From assembly GCF_021018805.1 (NCBI RefSeq), contig NC_086251.1, positions 14,489,098 to 14,553,097 on the forward strand: a DNA stretch of 64,000 bases, in the 5' to 3' direction. This document shows, in pieces, positions 42,401-57,400 of this stretch (its first letter is position 1; every line of letters begins with the position of its first letter). The notes beneath the pieces were generated by a model, which was not told where the DNA came from, did not search any database, and worked only from the letters and a program-made list of their open reading frames with translations. Source of the stretch: Prinia subflava (Eukaryota > Chordata > Aves > Passeriformes > Cisticolidae). A program made the position numbers and the translations under genes.

Positions 42401-45400
42401 ATAAGCAATGGTAGCAGCAATAACTAAGCAAGCTAGGTCAGTTGGATGTTGTAATATTATATGCTGGCACAATGCTGCCTTTCTTATATCACAATAGTCA
42501 TCCACAGAGCTTATGAACATGCTCTACTCTACAACTCCCCTCAGAAATAATGAACTTAAGTCCTATTTTAAATAATGGTTCACAAGATGTTTCTGTCTTT
42601 CATTAATATTTGTCTTTAAAAGAATTTTATGTCTTAAAATATGCTTTGAAGGAACTTGGGTATATCAGAACACGTTAAAATACAAATCTGGAGTTAAGTG
42701 CACTGCTCTGTAGATAATGCAGCATTGTTAGTGAGCATCAACTCAGCCTCAGTGGGTCTTTAATTAGTGTGTCTCATGGATTGTGTGTGTCTTGCTACTA
42801 AGCTGTGTGAGAGTTGTTTAAGTTTCTCTTTCCAAATCCCACTTTTGTGCTGTATTTGCATAGCAAGTTAGCGTTATTATCAAACACGTATGGGAAGTCA
42901 TTCAGAATACTGGTTTTTCTTACTTAGCTGTAAAGCTGCATATTTTGTTAGTGCACTCTGCTAAGAAGCAAGGTATATCTTAAAATAGTCAATCCCCACT
43001 AAGTATAACTTCTCCTGTTTGCTTTGCTCTCACTTGCAGAACCAGGATGGATCTTGTATCCAATCTGTCAGCCTTATTCTTAAGCAGGACCCCAAGAGGC
43101 AAGTGACTCTGACTCATTCAGGAGATGTTTTGGTCTATGACCAGTACAAAATTAACCTGCCTTATGCAGATGGTAAGGAGTAATACATAAGCATATAACT
43201 CTTATCAAACACTAGGGCAATATTTCAGTGATATTTGTGTGTGCTGTGATACTGTCAATGTTGCTAAGTACTGAAGTTAAAAGGCAAGTTTAGTGTCAGT
43301 CTTGTTATTTCTTATTAAATGCTTCACATATTAACTTTTGATGTACTTTTTACACTAATAGTAAAGTTGTGCAGTAGCTGCATCAGACTAGTTGTCTCTT
43401 ACATTGCAATTTTGTTCATTTTAACAAGTCCAAATGCCTGCCATCCCTCACATTTGTAAGGTTTTTTAGTTCTTGCCTGAGGGAAAATTCTTTCCTCTGA
43501 TTCTTGAACTGAATTGTTTCTTCTCCCATTTTTGTAAGCAACTCTCTTTAATTTAAGCAGAAATAACCCTACTGCCCCTTAGAGATGAGCTACAGATTTT
43601 CAGACAAAAGATTAATTTTCTTTTTGCTGTGAGTTTTTAAATCAACCTGTCCTAAAGGTGTCTGGCATTCTGCATAGGGATATATGGCTGTGAGATTTAG
43701 TGTTATCTTTAATGAGAGTTTTATGTGTAAATCATTAGTACATTTGATGTCTGCAAGGCCTTGGCTCTTTGGGAATTTCACAAAAAAGGTTTTAACATAG
43801 GAGTTATGTTCCTGGTTTTAGGATTAGTCTACAAAAATGATCTGCAATGTTTATATCTTTAGATTGATTTAATTTAGTATACTGTCATGGATATTTCAGT
43901 GAACTCTCAATGCATTTTAAAAAAGTGTGGTGAGTCTTACAAGCTTCTTGTTTGTTCTTAAAGTTTGAATCAGTATAACCTTACATGAGAAATGTTAGGA
44001 GGAAAATAGGGCCTTAATAGGAAAAATACTTATATAAAAGTGATATAAACCAACACCAGTGAAATGACATGCATCAAGATGTGGATTTCAAGCCAGTTTC
44101 CTTTGCCTTTCAACCACCTCTCTTTTTGCTCCCCAGAGTTATTTGAAATACGGAAACTCTCCTCTGTATTTCTGCAAGTAAAGACACAGATTGGATTGCA
44201 GATCCTCTATGACAGAGAAGGACTGAGGCTTTACCTTCAAGTGGATGAACGGTGGAAGGACGACACAGTGGGCCTTTGTGGAACCTTCAATGGAAACACA
44301 GAGGATGATTTTTTGTATGCAGAGCTGCAAGATTTCTGTTTGCCAGTATATGAATATCCGTAGTTAGAGTGGTAGATGAAGTGTGTACTGAAGCTGAAAG
44401 GATAGATACCAAGAGTAATTTATTTTGAAGTTTTTCATTAGTGAGATAGATAGTAGGGTTCAGTTTGCTAATAGAAAATCTGTAGCTTCAAGTATAGGAT
44501 ATCAAGCTAGGTTTTGCTCAAAATACTTTAATATAAAGTTCTGATGAAATATATAGGATGCACAAGGCTATTGTACCAGAAAAATGTTGTCCAAAATACA
44601 GAGTGGCCTATATAAAGAACTTTCTGCCTCTCTGCAAGACTCTGTCTCTTTCCAGCTCCTTTTTCCTCCTGTGAGCCCTAACCTACTGTCTCTGACAGAG
44701 CCTCCATTGTTCAGGGCCTGCAGACCAGCAACAGGAACTGGCTGCTGCCCGAGCTTCCCTTTGTTGGGATGCAGGGAGAGGTGGCCAGAGCTGCCCAAGC
44801 ACCACAGTCAAAGCTGCTGTTTGCCCAGTTTCTTTGCAACATATTTCTCACAGACACCAAAGAACAAACTAGTTTCCAGTGGATTAGAGTAGCCTAATGG
44901 AGCTGGGAGAAGACAAATTTAGGACATGGCAGGATAAAAAAGGGAAATAATAGAAGAACTTTATGCTCTCAGAAGAGCTGGAATTTTTTTACCTTAAAAC
45001 TAATTGAAAAATGGAAAATCTTTCCATGATATTTCCCTTTTAATAGATATACCAGTGGAATTTTGACCAGTTTCTATGTTACAGATTAAAAAGTATTATC
45101 AGACTTATTTATAATGAGACTAGGAAATACATAGACAGCATCTCAAAGGAGAGATATTTATGCAAAACTACTTAAAATACTTCTCTGTTTGACAGGTGGT
45201 TTTGTAGTGTATTGTAGAGGACAGTCTTTGGATTGCTGTCACACAAATGAGAAGCTGTACAATAGTTGATACTTGTCAACTTAAACCTGGGGTCTTACAA
45301 ATGGTGCTGAGACATTACACAGACTATGGTATCAAGGCATCTTGATACATACATAAACAATCTGATCCACAGTGGATTTGGGAAACTTGCCATAGCCAGT

Positions 45401-48400
45401 GGTGTCTTTTACAACACCTTCACTCCCATTTCACCAGTGGCAATACTCCTGGCTGTCTGCCTAATGCAGTCTTTTCCCTCAAGTATAACACTCCATATTT
45501 AAATGCACAGTTTTGATCATTCTTTCTGTACAACATTACTGTGCCTTAATTATTTTGGTCAAAGTATTTAGCGTTCAGCTTCGGTTACCTAGGTCTTACA
45601 GGTATCTGTTCAGCTACTTTTGCAGTTATATTTCTGGAGATGTGGATTTCTTTTCTCTTGCCTGCAAGGAATAAAGAGCCTGGGAAGTCAGCAACAGACA
45701 GGAAAGTATAGGTAGAAGAGAGATTAAAAATGGATCAGATATCACTAAAGAACCAAAAGGACAAATAAGGGAGATCAAACTATCAGGACAGTGATGCTCC
45801 CTGCTCTCTTATAAAAATGGAATTTGGCCTATTTTGGTCTTTTCTTCCTTAAAAACTCTCTAGAGGACATCTTCTCTTTTGTTTCTGGGTCTCTACCTGC
45901 AAGAAAAAGAGGAGTTTTATAGATGAGTGAATGAGAATATGGAATAGTGAGAGAGGAGCTTGAATCAAAGGGTGTAAGAACTGAGACCATTCTGCAAATT
46001 CAGTATACCTTTTCTGATGACTTCTTTTTTGTATAAGATCTCCAGTTGGAGTAACAGAAAGCACTCCAGAGCTGTTTGGAAACACATGGAAAACTTCATC
46101 AACGTGTGTTCCTGTGCATGATAGTTCACAGGTGGATCCATGTGATGTTCATCTGCAGGCAGGTGGGCAGTGAGGGCAAATTCTTATTGACAAATTCATT
46201 TCTACTCAGTACATCTGTGCCCATTTTCCTAGTTAGATCAGGTACAGTAATAACCAATCCTACCGATTAAAGCAATTAGAGGCAGCTGAGTTCAAGCTCT
46301 TTAAAAATCACATTGTGGATTGTTTGAGGATTTTGTAATACTTGCAGAGACATTTGAAATATGTAATTTTTATTTATTGCGGTTACACTGTGCTAAGTTA
46401 GACATGCATTAAAGTTTGGTAGAATGTCTTGTATTGGTGAAGCTGCTAGTTAAGATAGAGACTCAAAACTATGGCAGTATTCATTTTTGAGAATGCTGGA
46501 AAAAACCTAAATACTTGATGAATTGTCTACTATGAAAGAGAATGAGCAGGAGAAAGATGCTTATGCACTGCCAGCCTATAGATTCAGCTGAAAGGGTCTA
46601 GTTGGGAAAATATGCAGGTGGCTGATGCCATGAGTCTCACAGATGGTCACTAAGTCATCCTTTAATAATGATGAACTCTGTAGATCATCAGTTATATCTA
46701 TTTCACAATTCCTATCACTTCTTGTATTGGACACTAAACGCTTGTAAAGACATAGAGGTAGAATATTAAGGTAATTTCAGCAGTGCTAGGGAATTGTCAT
46801 GTCTCCTGCTACAACATCACCTGTCATTTGAGTATGTGCACACAATGTGCAGTGCTAAAAAGCTGCGTTCTCAATAACAGATTGGGACATGAATGTTAGT
46901 CCTTCTGTACAGCTGTATAGATATCAAAGATAAAAGGTTTATGTGGCAATACTATATAACCATGATTGGTTGCATTGTATAGAAGACACTTTTTGTTCCA
47001 AGTTTTTTAACTCCCTCACTGAAACAGTTTTTAATCTGTTATTTGTGTAGCCTCTTATGCAGCGGAAGCTTGTAGCATCCTTACGAAAGATCTTTTTGCT
47101 CCATGCTACCCCTATTTGAGTCCTGTTCCCTATTTTGAGCAGTGCAGAAGAGACACTTGCAAATGTGGACAGACTTGTTTTTGCTCTGCTCTGGCCCATT
47201 ACGCCCATCATTGCCGAAGGTTTGGAGTTGTAATAGATTTCAGAGGAGCTGTTCCAGATTGTGGTGAGTTTCCTTTCACTTCTAGACTTAAATGATTACT
47301 GCCTGAGGACTTTAGAGACAATCAGAAGACAAAATTAAATCAATATAAGCTTTTAAATGAGAAAAGGATTCGTTCTAGAGTGACCTCTGTGCACTGAAGG
47401 TGGCACCTAAAGACAAGGTTCATTTTTAAAGAGTTTTCTGTCAGAACAGAATTTGTAGCAGTGTTTTTAGAGGATTTTTTTTCCTTTATAGTTTACTTTC
47501 TGTAATTCTTTGACTTATGAAACACTACAAATATTTTTCAAGTCATCAGAGAGCTTCAAATGTATACAGAATTCAAAGGATGTCTGTCCTTATTACATGG
47601 CTTTGCATATCTCATACCATATAAGTCTTATTTACAAACTGCCTCTTCCTTGTAGATGCTAGGTTTATCAGATTCTTTAAATGAACATGATCAAGAATGA
47701 TAGTATTTAGCAGTTTTAGTTGGATTACTGTTGACTTCTTATTCTCTTACTGTCAGTGACACTGAAATACCTGAAGTGCTGAAGCAAGTGTTGAAACTTG
47801 GTATTGTCGTTATTTAATTTAAAATTAATAGAAGAGTATAGAATATATGTATCTTTATCTATAAAGTTGACATCTGTTATCTACTCCGTAAAGCCTCAAA
47901 AGCAAAGGATAATATTAAATTCTTTAGTTTATGTTAATTTTTAGTGATGCAAAAGATATTGATAGGACATCATGTGCCCTCACATGCCTTTAAAAAGAGT
48001 ATAGAATTGGAAACCCTGTCAAGCAACCTGACACTCCTGATGTAGGTCTGCTCTACTATTGACTCTGAGAATCTTTTCTAAGGAGCATTCAAGAACTTAA
48101 CAGTTAGCACTTGTCATCACATAATGTAATTATCCATGTTGTAATGCATGATAAAGAGGATTAAGTAGGTCCAGCTTAAGCATCTCAGGCTGGAGTAGCT
48201 GTATGTGTATCTGACAAGACTGCCTTGTTTGCACTTATTATGGCATGAATGTCTGTGTCCACTTATGATTGAATGGGTCACTCAAGCCATTTGATTTTAT
48301 TTTACTTTTCTGGAAACAAGTATGGTTCTCTTACAGTATGTTTAAAAAGTCATGCTTGTAGCATTTAAAATACGTGAATCTGTTAGTATTTCAAGAGCTT

Positions 48401-51400
48401 CACTCTTTTTTTAGTAGAGCTTTATAACATATATCTATATATATAAAAGAAAATTTAATATGGTATTGTACAATATCTGCAAAGTACATGTATTTTATTT
48501 AAAGCTTTTAAGACTTTTTTAAGGTGCTATGCATTTCCAAAAGCCCATGCACAAATGCCAAGTATTTTTAGAGTTAGAGGCAAAAGGCTTCAGCTGTTCA
48601 GTTTGTGCAGTGTAAATCTGGATTAACTGCCCAGACTCATTGCACTTGTTATTACTGTGGATTTACATCTGTGTAGTTTACGCAGCATAGTGCCAAGATA
48701 GCAATTTTAGTGGAATTTAGTGTGATTTGGAATAAAAGAATGGAGATGTTTGTCAGAAAACTGTTGTTAGGTACTCGAGTCTCTTGCACCGTAATTTGAG
48801 AGATTTGTTTCGTTTGGACAGCTCTTTCATGTGAAGACACAAAGGAGTACAGTACTTGTGTATCTACCTGTGGCAGAACCTGCCAAGCACTGTCTGTGCC
48901 AGAGACATGCAGCAGGGATTGTGTTGAAGGCTGTGCTTGTCCCTCTGGAATGTATTTGGATACCAAGGCTGAGCGATGCCTACACAGGTGGGTAAAGTTG
49001 CAGTTCCAATAGTCACACTCGCTGTTTCAGACCACCACATTTGCAAGTCAGAGTGGAGAGCTAATGAACTTGACATCTACCCTTGTAGATGATATGCATC
49101 TGTAAACTTGACAGGGTCTCTTGGAGCTATACAGAATTGATGTGTGTGGTGATCCAAAATAGCTTTTCTATAACATGGACACTCATCCAATATCAACAAT
49201 GCCAGTTGTTACATTCTCTCTGGTTTTTGGCACGTAAGAGATACAGAACATAAGTTCCATTTTCCTACTGATTTGGTTTGAAATGTGCTTGAGTTATATG
49301 GCAGTATTGAGATCAATTTCTTGCATTTAAAAAAAAAAAACAACCCTGAACAACCACAAAGCCACTGGCTAACCAAAAAATCCTCCCAAAACCAACAAAG
49401 CAAAGAAATTTGAACAGCAATTAAGTCGATGGGAATTCTGTCTTTTTTTTTCAGTTTGGGTTAATCACTTACATGTTTTTCCTCTATTCCAGAAACGAAT
49501 GCCCATGTTATTTTCAAGGAATTGACTATCCCCCTGGAGAAAATGTCATGACATCTTTAGGCAAATGGTAAGATACAAAATTGTGTTTTCACATAATTAA
49601 AGTGTGTCAATTTAAGAGCTCTATCAAATAATTTTGGCTAGTTTGTTGGGTTTTCTTTTTGTTGTTTTAGTTATTTTTAATGAAGCCTACAGAATAAACC
49701 TGCATCTGTTTTCTCTGTGTTTGATAAAGGTCCCTTAGAGCTTAGGCTTTTCAGGCTGCTGTGCTTTGTAATGCAATATATTGAAGTGCAAAACAGAAAG
49801 AAAAGCCACAATATTTTCTTTTATCCGTGCTGATGTGGAGAGCTCCAGAAAAGTGCAGGCATCCCTGACTGTCCATAGATCTTCATTGCTATTCTCCTTC
49901 CCTTTACCAGATTCTAATCCATTTATGAAGAATTATTAAGAATCTCTCTTCCACTAGTATAGAATCATTGTAAAAGAGCAATGTGGCTTTTATCAACTAA
50001 GAAACAACACAAAAAGCTCTCAGCTGCAGCCAATGGTAAATAAGTGTCTCTGTTATTGTTCCTTACATTTGGCGGTTTTTCTTGTCCTCTTGCTCTTCCA
50101 TTTGCATCATCGCAGTCACGACATTAAAGAAGAAAGCTTTTGAGATGATCCTGGCTCCTGCCAGATGCATCCTTTTCAACAGTTACTTCTGTCTGGAGAA
50201 GGTTAAGTAATGTGGATGACAAGTTCTGTAAATAACAAGCTTTCAGAGATAATATCTGAGCTCTCACTGCCTGTCTCAGTTGTTACAGCACTTAATTAAA
50301 AGCAGAGCAGACCAAATCATGACTGTGACAGATCAGTGTAGTACTTCATTTTAACAAAGACCACATTAGAGATTGGTGTTGTCAAACTCCTGGTGCAGTG
50401 GGGGCCCTTAATAAGCACACACAAACCTTCCCACTCTTGTCAGCAGTCCAGAAATACTGTTTATTACAAATTGATATCTTACTTATCAAGTTAGCTTATT
50501 TTTTTTACCTTAAGGCAGATGCCCCGGAGTGTGCCAGGCAGCCCATTGTGCATATGGGGCCCTGCAAAGTCTGGGTACACTGTTGCCTGCCCTCCCAAGG
50601 TGTTTTTGTTTACAAAACGTGCCAGACAGCCCTGGCAGTCAAGAGAAAGGGCTTCTCCTGATAGATCTTTAATCCTCCTCCTCAAATGTCTAGTTCAGCT
50701 AATTGTGCTGGCCCATGTGATGGATATATGGTTGAATGCAGATCATGTGATCATCCACAAATGTAATTTTTTAAAAATTGCTGTAGACAAAAATCCTCTT
50801 TACGTTGATTTCAGTGGAATTGTTTGGGGTCTGGCAGCTGATGTTTGTTAATAAAATTAAAATCTACTGGTTTCTAACTGCTAGAATTAGAGATCTGTGT
50901 CTCCCATTTAGTCATGGTTTTTATTGAGGTGTTTTCTCAATAAGGCTATATGCAGATCTGTGGAGAGGAAAAGCTTTCAAATGTAGAGGTGTACAGACTG
51001 TCGGCTCCTGTGAATTGCTTTGTGCTAAGTAATACATTAGGAATCATGTAGGAATATGTGTGGATGAACTGGAAAAAAATACTATGTGATGAAGACTTTA
51101 ACTGTCACTTTCTATTAGAAAAAGTTGTTATCTTTATTATGGTCTCCCCATCCTTTATTCCTCTCAATTGCTTCATCTTTGGAAGTTTCCACTTTCAAAC
51201 TGGAATTTCTCCTCTATGGAATAGCTTTTCTGTTCTGTTGCTTTCAACAATTTTTTAAAAATATTTTTATTGATGTTGTATCAGCCTTTGAGTTGCCTCC
51301 CTCTTGGTTCCCTTTGGCACTCCTTTTCCTCTTGCCTGAGTGATACTGCACAGTCCTTGAGCACTTTCCTTCAGGGCTTTAGGGTCCATGCTCAACTCCA

Positions 51401-54400
51401 AAAGCATTCACAGGGAGGCTGTAGCACATACAGAATTTGATTTTGAATCTGCTGACCAGCCGTAGGAGTCCTGAGGATGCTTTAGCCATTGAAAAAGGAT
51501 TGGAAAATAGTGCTGGATTTCATGGCCTCAGGTTCTCTAGTGAAGACCAGGACCTGAAACTCAGCCAGCACTGCTACAGTTTTCCCCTGACAATGAGTTG
51601 CAATAGGAGCTGCTACCATTTTAGAAAAGTACTGGACTATTTTGGCTCAAATTAGAAAGGAGCAGGCAGTGTTAGGTTTCTCAGTGCTTCCCTGCATACA
51701 GTTTCCTGTTAGGGTGAGTTTTATGCAGTTTTGAACTGTTTTGTGCAGGGGAAATGTATTTTGGGGAGCGGTATGGGGGCATATTCCTGTATGTATTTTT
51801 TTGTCAGCCCATGTATTGTAACTCATAATAACATTATGCGTAAAGCAAAAGTTTGAAGTTAACTAATGTTCTTCATGTGTTAAGGCAATGCACACTCCAT
51901 CCACAGTTACAATGTTCAGTGCAAACATTTATAAAATTATTTTGTATTGAATTGTTCTGCATTACTAAATAGAATATATTCATATTTTAGATCTTCTTGG
52001 CTCTCAGTACATCTTTGTGTATTTCTATTGCAGCCATTGCAGGGATGGCATAATGAACTGTGATAGCAACATAATAGGTGAGTGAAGAGAGAGGGAAAAG
52101 GTATTTCAGGTTCAGTGAATACATTTCCTCCAGTCTCTGTGGAACCCCCTGTCTGAACTAGAAGATAGTGCAATGTGTATAAGTTAATTTCTGGGAAGGG
52201 ATCCATAATTATATATTTGTGTGTATGAAAGCAATGCTCCTGCTTTGTACCAGCCTAATTGTTCAAAATACTGTTAAATCTGAACAACTTTTTTCCTCCT
52301 GTACTTTAAAATAATATTTTTTTTTGATTGCTAATGCAGATAAGCTTAGCTGCATGACCAACAGCAGCCCTTCAGTAGGGCAAAAAAAGGTTAGCTTTGC
52401 CCCAAATAATGAGGAGAGGCAACTGAAGGTTACTAGTGTTGCTGGATGTTATAATTTCTGTGTTACAAATCCTTATTTGCAGAATACAGAATTTCAGGTA
52501 TGAAGACTAAAGCATTCATCAATTTTTCCCTCCAGCACACAGCTGCCCAGTTGGACAGATTTATATCAACTGCAGTAATCCACAAGTGGATCCTGAGCTC
52601 AGCAGAGAGAGGACTTGTGAGAATCAGCTGCTAAACCTCACTTTCTCAGCACACCTTCCTTGTGTGTCAGGTTGTGTCTGCCCACCAGGGTGAGTACAGA
52701 CAGATTTGCATATTTTGGTACACAAACATGATTGAGTAATTAATTTTACTTGGACAATTTGAGATATGAAAGGCTGAGCATCAAACTTGTGAAGGCTTAC
52801 CCCACAATACTGTCTGTTAAAGTCATAATAAATGCTAAACCAAGAGACACGTGGAGTTAAATACTTCATAATAATATGATCAAAAAAACAAGAATATAGA
52901 GATGGCTTTGAAATAATTTTATTCAAACTGTTGCTACAGCAGAATTGTGTTTATCTAGATTTTTTTTTCAAATATCTAACCTCTTATTTCATTATTTGGC
53001 CGAGAGAGACAAGAATATTTATTCATAGGCATAATTTTCAGTATTTTTTCCCTCAAAAAGATCTCAAGTCTTGGATTTATGTTGATAATGTATAGATCAG
53101 CTGTTGTGGAATCAAGCTGTATTTTTGAGAGAATTTTGATTATAAAAATAACAATAATGCATTTAAGTTATGCAATTCTTGATGAAATTTAATTTCTTAA
53201 GCACATAGCCTGAAGTTTTTAGTGTTAGAACTCTAAACTCATTTAAACTCTTGAAATAGTTCAATTGAAGTCTGTGAGTTCAGACTGAGTGAAGTGTAGA
53301 TCTTTCTATTTTACAATAAAATATTGCTAGTCAGGATTTTAGCATTCTGCTTTAATACTCAGAAACATGAGAAGGTTCATATGAAACGGAACCATAATTA
53401 GTGGAAGTCACATTATGGTACCATGTTGAAAAAGTGCAGTGCTAAGGTAGACTTTGAAATTAACTGGAGGCAGGTATTTTCAGAACAGCAAAAATTCACC
53501 CTCTTGGACCAGGCTGACATACTTCCCAGCTACCTTCAGCAGCCCTATATGGCTGGCCACTCAGATCATAAACTTCTTATTCTCTGCTATTTTGCTGTGC
53601 ATGACCTCTGAGCTTGTGATCTCTACTGCTTCCTGATGTAATTTAGGTCTAGAATGTGAGCAATTACATTTATTTTTTAGCATTGGAAGACTCAGTGTCA
53701 ATTGCTGGTGATTCTGAAGCTCTGATAATATGGTTTTATGGTTGTAAGAGGCAAACTGTTATGATTTCCTAGGGACAAAAATACAAAATTAAGAACATTT
53801 GTCTTTTCTGTAACTTTGGCAAACTGAATTATTTTCTACAGTATATTGGCTGCAGAGATACTAGCACAAAATTATTTGGTTTTGTTTCATTGGGTTTTTT
53901 TGTTTGTTTGGGGGGTTGGTTGTTTGGTTAGGGGTTTGGGTTTTTTTTTGAGGACATGCAAAGGGACAGACTTTTTTGTGTTTCATGATTTTACCCTCAG
54001 TGCTGCTCAAGGCAGAACTAGGAAACAGTGTAACAAGGGTTTGAATTAGCAATGTCAGTCTGTACTGATGAAGCCGAAATTAAAGTTACTTAAAAGCTTG
54101 TCAAAACTGGTATCTTTTAAATATTCAGCTCTAGTGGTCCTATATTGCTTAAACATTTGTTTTCATCTGAGGTTGCTTTAGGAAAAATTAGGATGATCCT
54201 GTAGGTGTGTGGTTTTTGGTGTGCTTTTGGAAAAGCGAGAGACTTATGCTATGGATTACCTATGCAGGTATTATTTAGATAATGAATCTTAATTGTTTAG
54301 GAATTTTTGTAAGAGATGCTTTTGATAGAAGCTGGATAGAAGTTGGATATGAAGAGCCCTAATGTTTTAAGTCAGTCACTGAATTCATACTACAATGATT

Positions 54401-57400
54401 CATGCTGCAGATTGAACACTTTAGAGTCAGAGCCAGTACAGCACAGTAATGAAATTTTTTAAATTAAATTTTTCAAAGAGAAAAATGGGTAAAATACTGT
54501 CATCTTTACACAGTACTTTGTCCTGTGTTCATGTCATTTCAAGCAGTGCAGGATTCAGTGTGCTGTGACTTTATGCAACTTTGAAATCCCTCTTCTAGGC
54601 TATCAGTTCTTACTGGTTGTCATGGGCTAGCACTGGCCAGATGTTAATGCACCCATGAATATATGTTTTTTCCCTAACAACCACTGTGGAATGTGATCAG
54701 GAACAGAGCAGAGCAGGCCCAAAACTTGAAAGCAGAAAACAAAACTTTATTACATTACATAAGAACAGAAATAGAAAAGAAAAAAAAAATCAGAAATTAA
54801 AACTTCCCAGAACATTTCTTCTCTTCCCCCAATTTTCACCCCTTACATGTTACCCTCCATGGACCAAAACCTTGGGTTTTAAATCAAACAATCACCACTC
54901 AAAAAAACTAATCTTCAATTCAGCAAGGGAGAGAGGAGTCTGTCTTGCACCACAGACTGCTCCTCAGAAAACACAGGTCCACCCCTTATGTGTTTCCATG
55001 TCACCCATGGCACTTCCTGGAGAAGTCTGCCATGGTGACACTCTCTTTTCTATGTCCAGTGCTCTCACCACTGTCCATGGGCCAAAGCTGCATATAGGGC
55101 TCTTTTTAAGGATGCTTGCATGCTGAGCTCTCCCCATCTTTTCCCCTGGGGCCGAGGGTTTCTTCTCTGAGGGCAGAGAGCACCACCATACCCTCTTCCT
55201 CTCTTCTCTGTTCACTCCACTGCAGCAAGTCGAGCCAGCTACATCCACCCAAATGCAGTTTATGTTCAAAAGAGACTCAAGTTCAGTTTATGGCTAACAT
55301 TATGCAAGAAAAGTCCAGCCTAAAAGCCACTACTCTTCATCTCTGCCCATCTGGGGTTCTTTTCATCTTCCTTTATCATCTCGATCCCAGGCTGTCTCTC
55401 TCTCTCTTCTGAAGCCACTAGCCATGAGAATCAATGTCTGGGAAAAATTTCCTTCTGCCTCAGAAAGAGTTAACAGTTCTTGGCTCCCGGCAGGGCTGCA
55501 GGCTCAGGCACTCCCAGGCTTGGCAACTCCCACACGCAGCTGGGCATCTTCTCGTGGGTGGGGGGGGGACGGGACGGAAGGCACCTCCACAGTTTTCCAC
55601 CCCTCCATCCTGGATGGGGCCAGCTCAGCTGCAGACCTCTTCACTCTCTTCCCTGCTCTGGGACCCCAGCTTACTTCAGCTCGGCTGCGTGGTTCTCCTC
55701 CCTGACTCAGCCTTGTAAGCTGAGCGGGGGAGGAGGCAAATATATTTCTCTGCTGAAACCGGAACCCAAAAGACGCAGACCCTCTGGGAGTCCTTCCTTT
55801 TAACCCCTTGTGTTCTCAGAGGCGTGTCCAAACCTCCCAGTGGCTGCTCCAGGTGCCGGCATAAAACCTGATCACTGATTGGTTTGCCCACAACTTCCTG
55901 GAAAATTCACCTCCCCCTCAAACCGAGACACTGGTGAAACAGAAAACTGAGGTGACGTTGTCCACTTTAAAAGGGTAAAACAGCCATGGAGTTTCTTTGA
56001 TCTTAACATTAGTCCTTTACATGAAATAATAAGTTTGATTCCTTTATTCATGTTTTTGTTCCTGTTTGAGATCTTGCATCAGTTTATCTTGATTCATTAT
56101 ATGTAAGCTAAGCTGATTTAAGGAGAAATGAAATCAGTTTTAATGTGTTTGATTAGTTGATTTAGGTAACATAATTTAAAAAGTGAGTGAAGTGAATGTG
56201 TCACAACTAAAATCTGTTTAGGAAGCTACATTCTTTCAGGAGGAAAGACCTTTCTGATCTGTTTAGTGGGGAGATTATTCCTCAGTGATACTCTGAAAGG
56301 TGCTTAACAAAACCTAACAGAAGGGAAGGAAAGAACCTCTTTTTACAGAAGTGGTGTTAAGATTTCAAGGGGGCAATATTTTTGTTTTGCAGTCTGTTTT
56401 TCTAGTATCTGGAGTCTCAAATATTCTTTCAAATACTTTGCTACTTCTGTTTTTGTGCTTACAGTGCAGCTGTGCTTCATTCTTTTTCCTCTGCAGTGAG
56501 TAAATCAGATGCAAGTAGATGTCGGAGTCCATGTTTCCATGGATCCTCCACAGAGAGTGAAAAGTACAGAGATAGAAATAAAACCTTTAGAAAAATTAGA
56601 ATATATAAAAGCTTTAGATACATAAAGTAGAAATCTAACCCTTAGCTTTAAGTCTTACATGCCCTAAGTCCTAGTTCAGTGTAGAAGGACACAGCTTCAG
56701 GCTTAGTGATAGAGTACAGACATAACAAAAATAGAGTAGGGTACTGTTTATAATTTTTAGTATGAGTTTTATGTACAACAAGGTAGAACCTTATGCTAGT
56801 AAGATAGAGTTTTATGTTAATAGATATGCTATGTGCGTAGGTTTTGACGCTGATTTTTGTAGTTTTACGAACTTTAGAATTGTACCTAGATTGGTTAGTG
56901 TGTAGATAAAAAATATGAATATGCATTTTGCAATTTGGGATAAAAGGCCTCTGTGTCAGTCAGTCAGGGGTCGAGTGATCAATCAGATCAATCGATCCAA
57001 CCTCCACCTCCTGCAGCCTGAGGAAGGAGCCTTGCCAGGGAGCTGAATGGATTCTAAAGGTACCATCCATTGTAGCCTGGCATCTGGGCCCTGGGGTCCC
57101 GTTCCTTCCCCCTGCGAGGGTTTGGGACCCCAGGGACCCCTCCTTGTCCCTGCGACCCTGCCGAGTTGGGAACCCCTCCATTGCCACTGTGATCCCCGTG
57201 GCTGGGACCCCTGTCTGGGATCTGTGATCTTGTGTTCCCTTTCTGTTATTGTGACCCCACGGTTGAAAAATCCTGCTTGGGGTCAGATGGGAGGCTGATT
57301 TACCTAGAGGCTGTAATGTCAGATATGTGCTTTGCTTATAGTCTTACTAGTTTTGCTTGCTAGGAATTCTATGCTTTGTTTGCTGTTTCATTAGAGTTGT

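Noticed and set aside
53875..53952. G-quadruplex candidate in the G/T-rich tract of OTOG intron 23
   Set aside because: G runs are present but loops are long and uneven; more likely low-complexity sequence.
54686..55891. ORFs inside the solo LTR (up to 146 codons)
   Set aside because: LTR sequence without similarity to retroviral proteins that I recognise; reading frames overlap on both strands.
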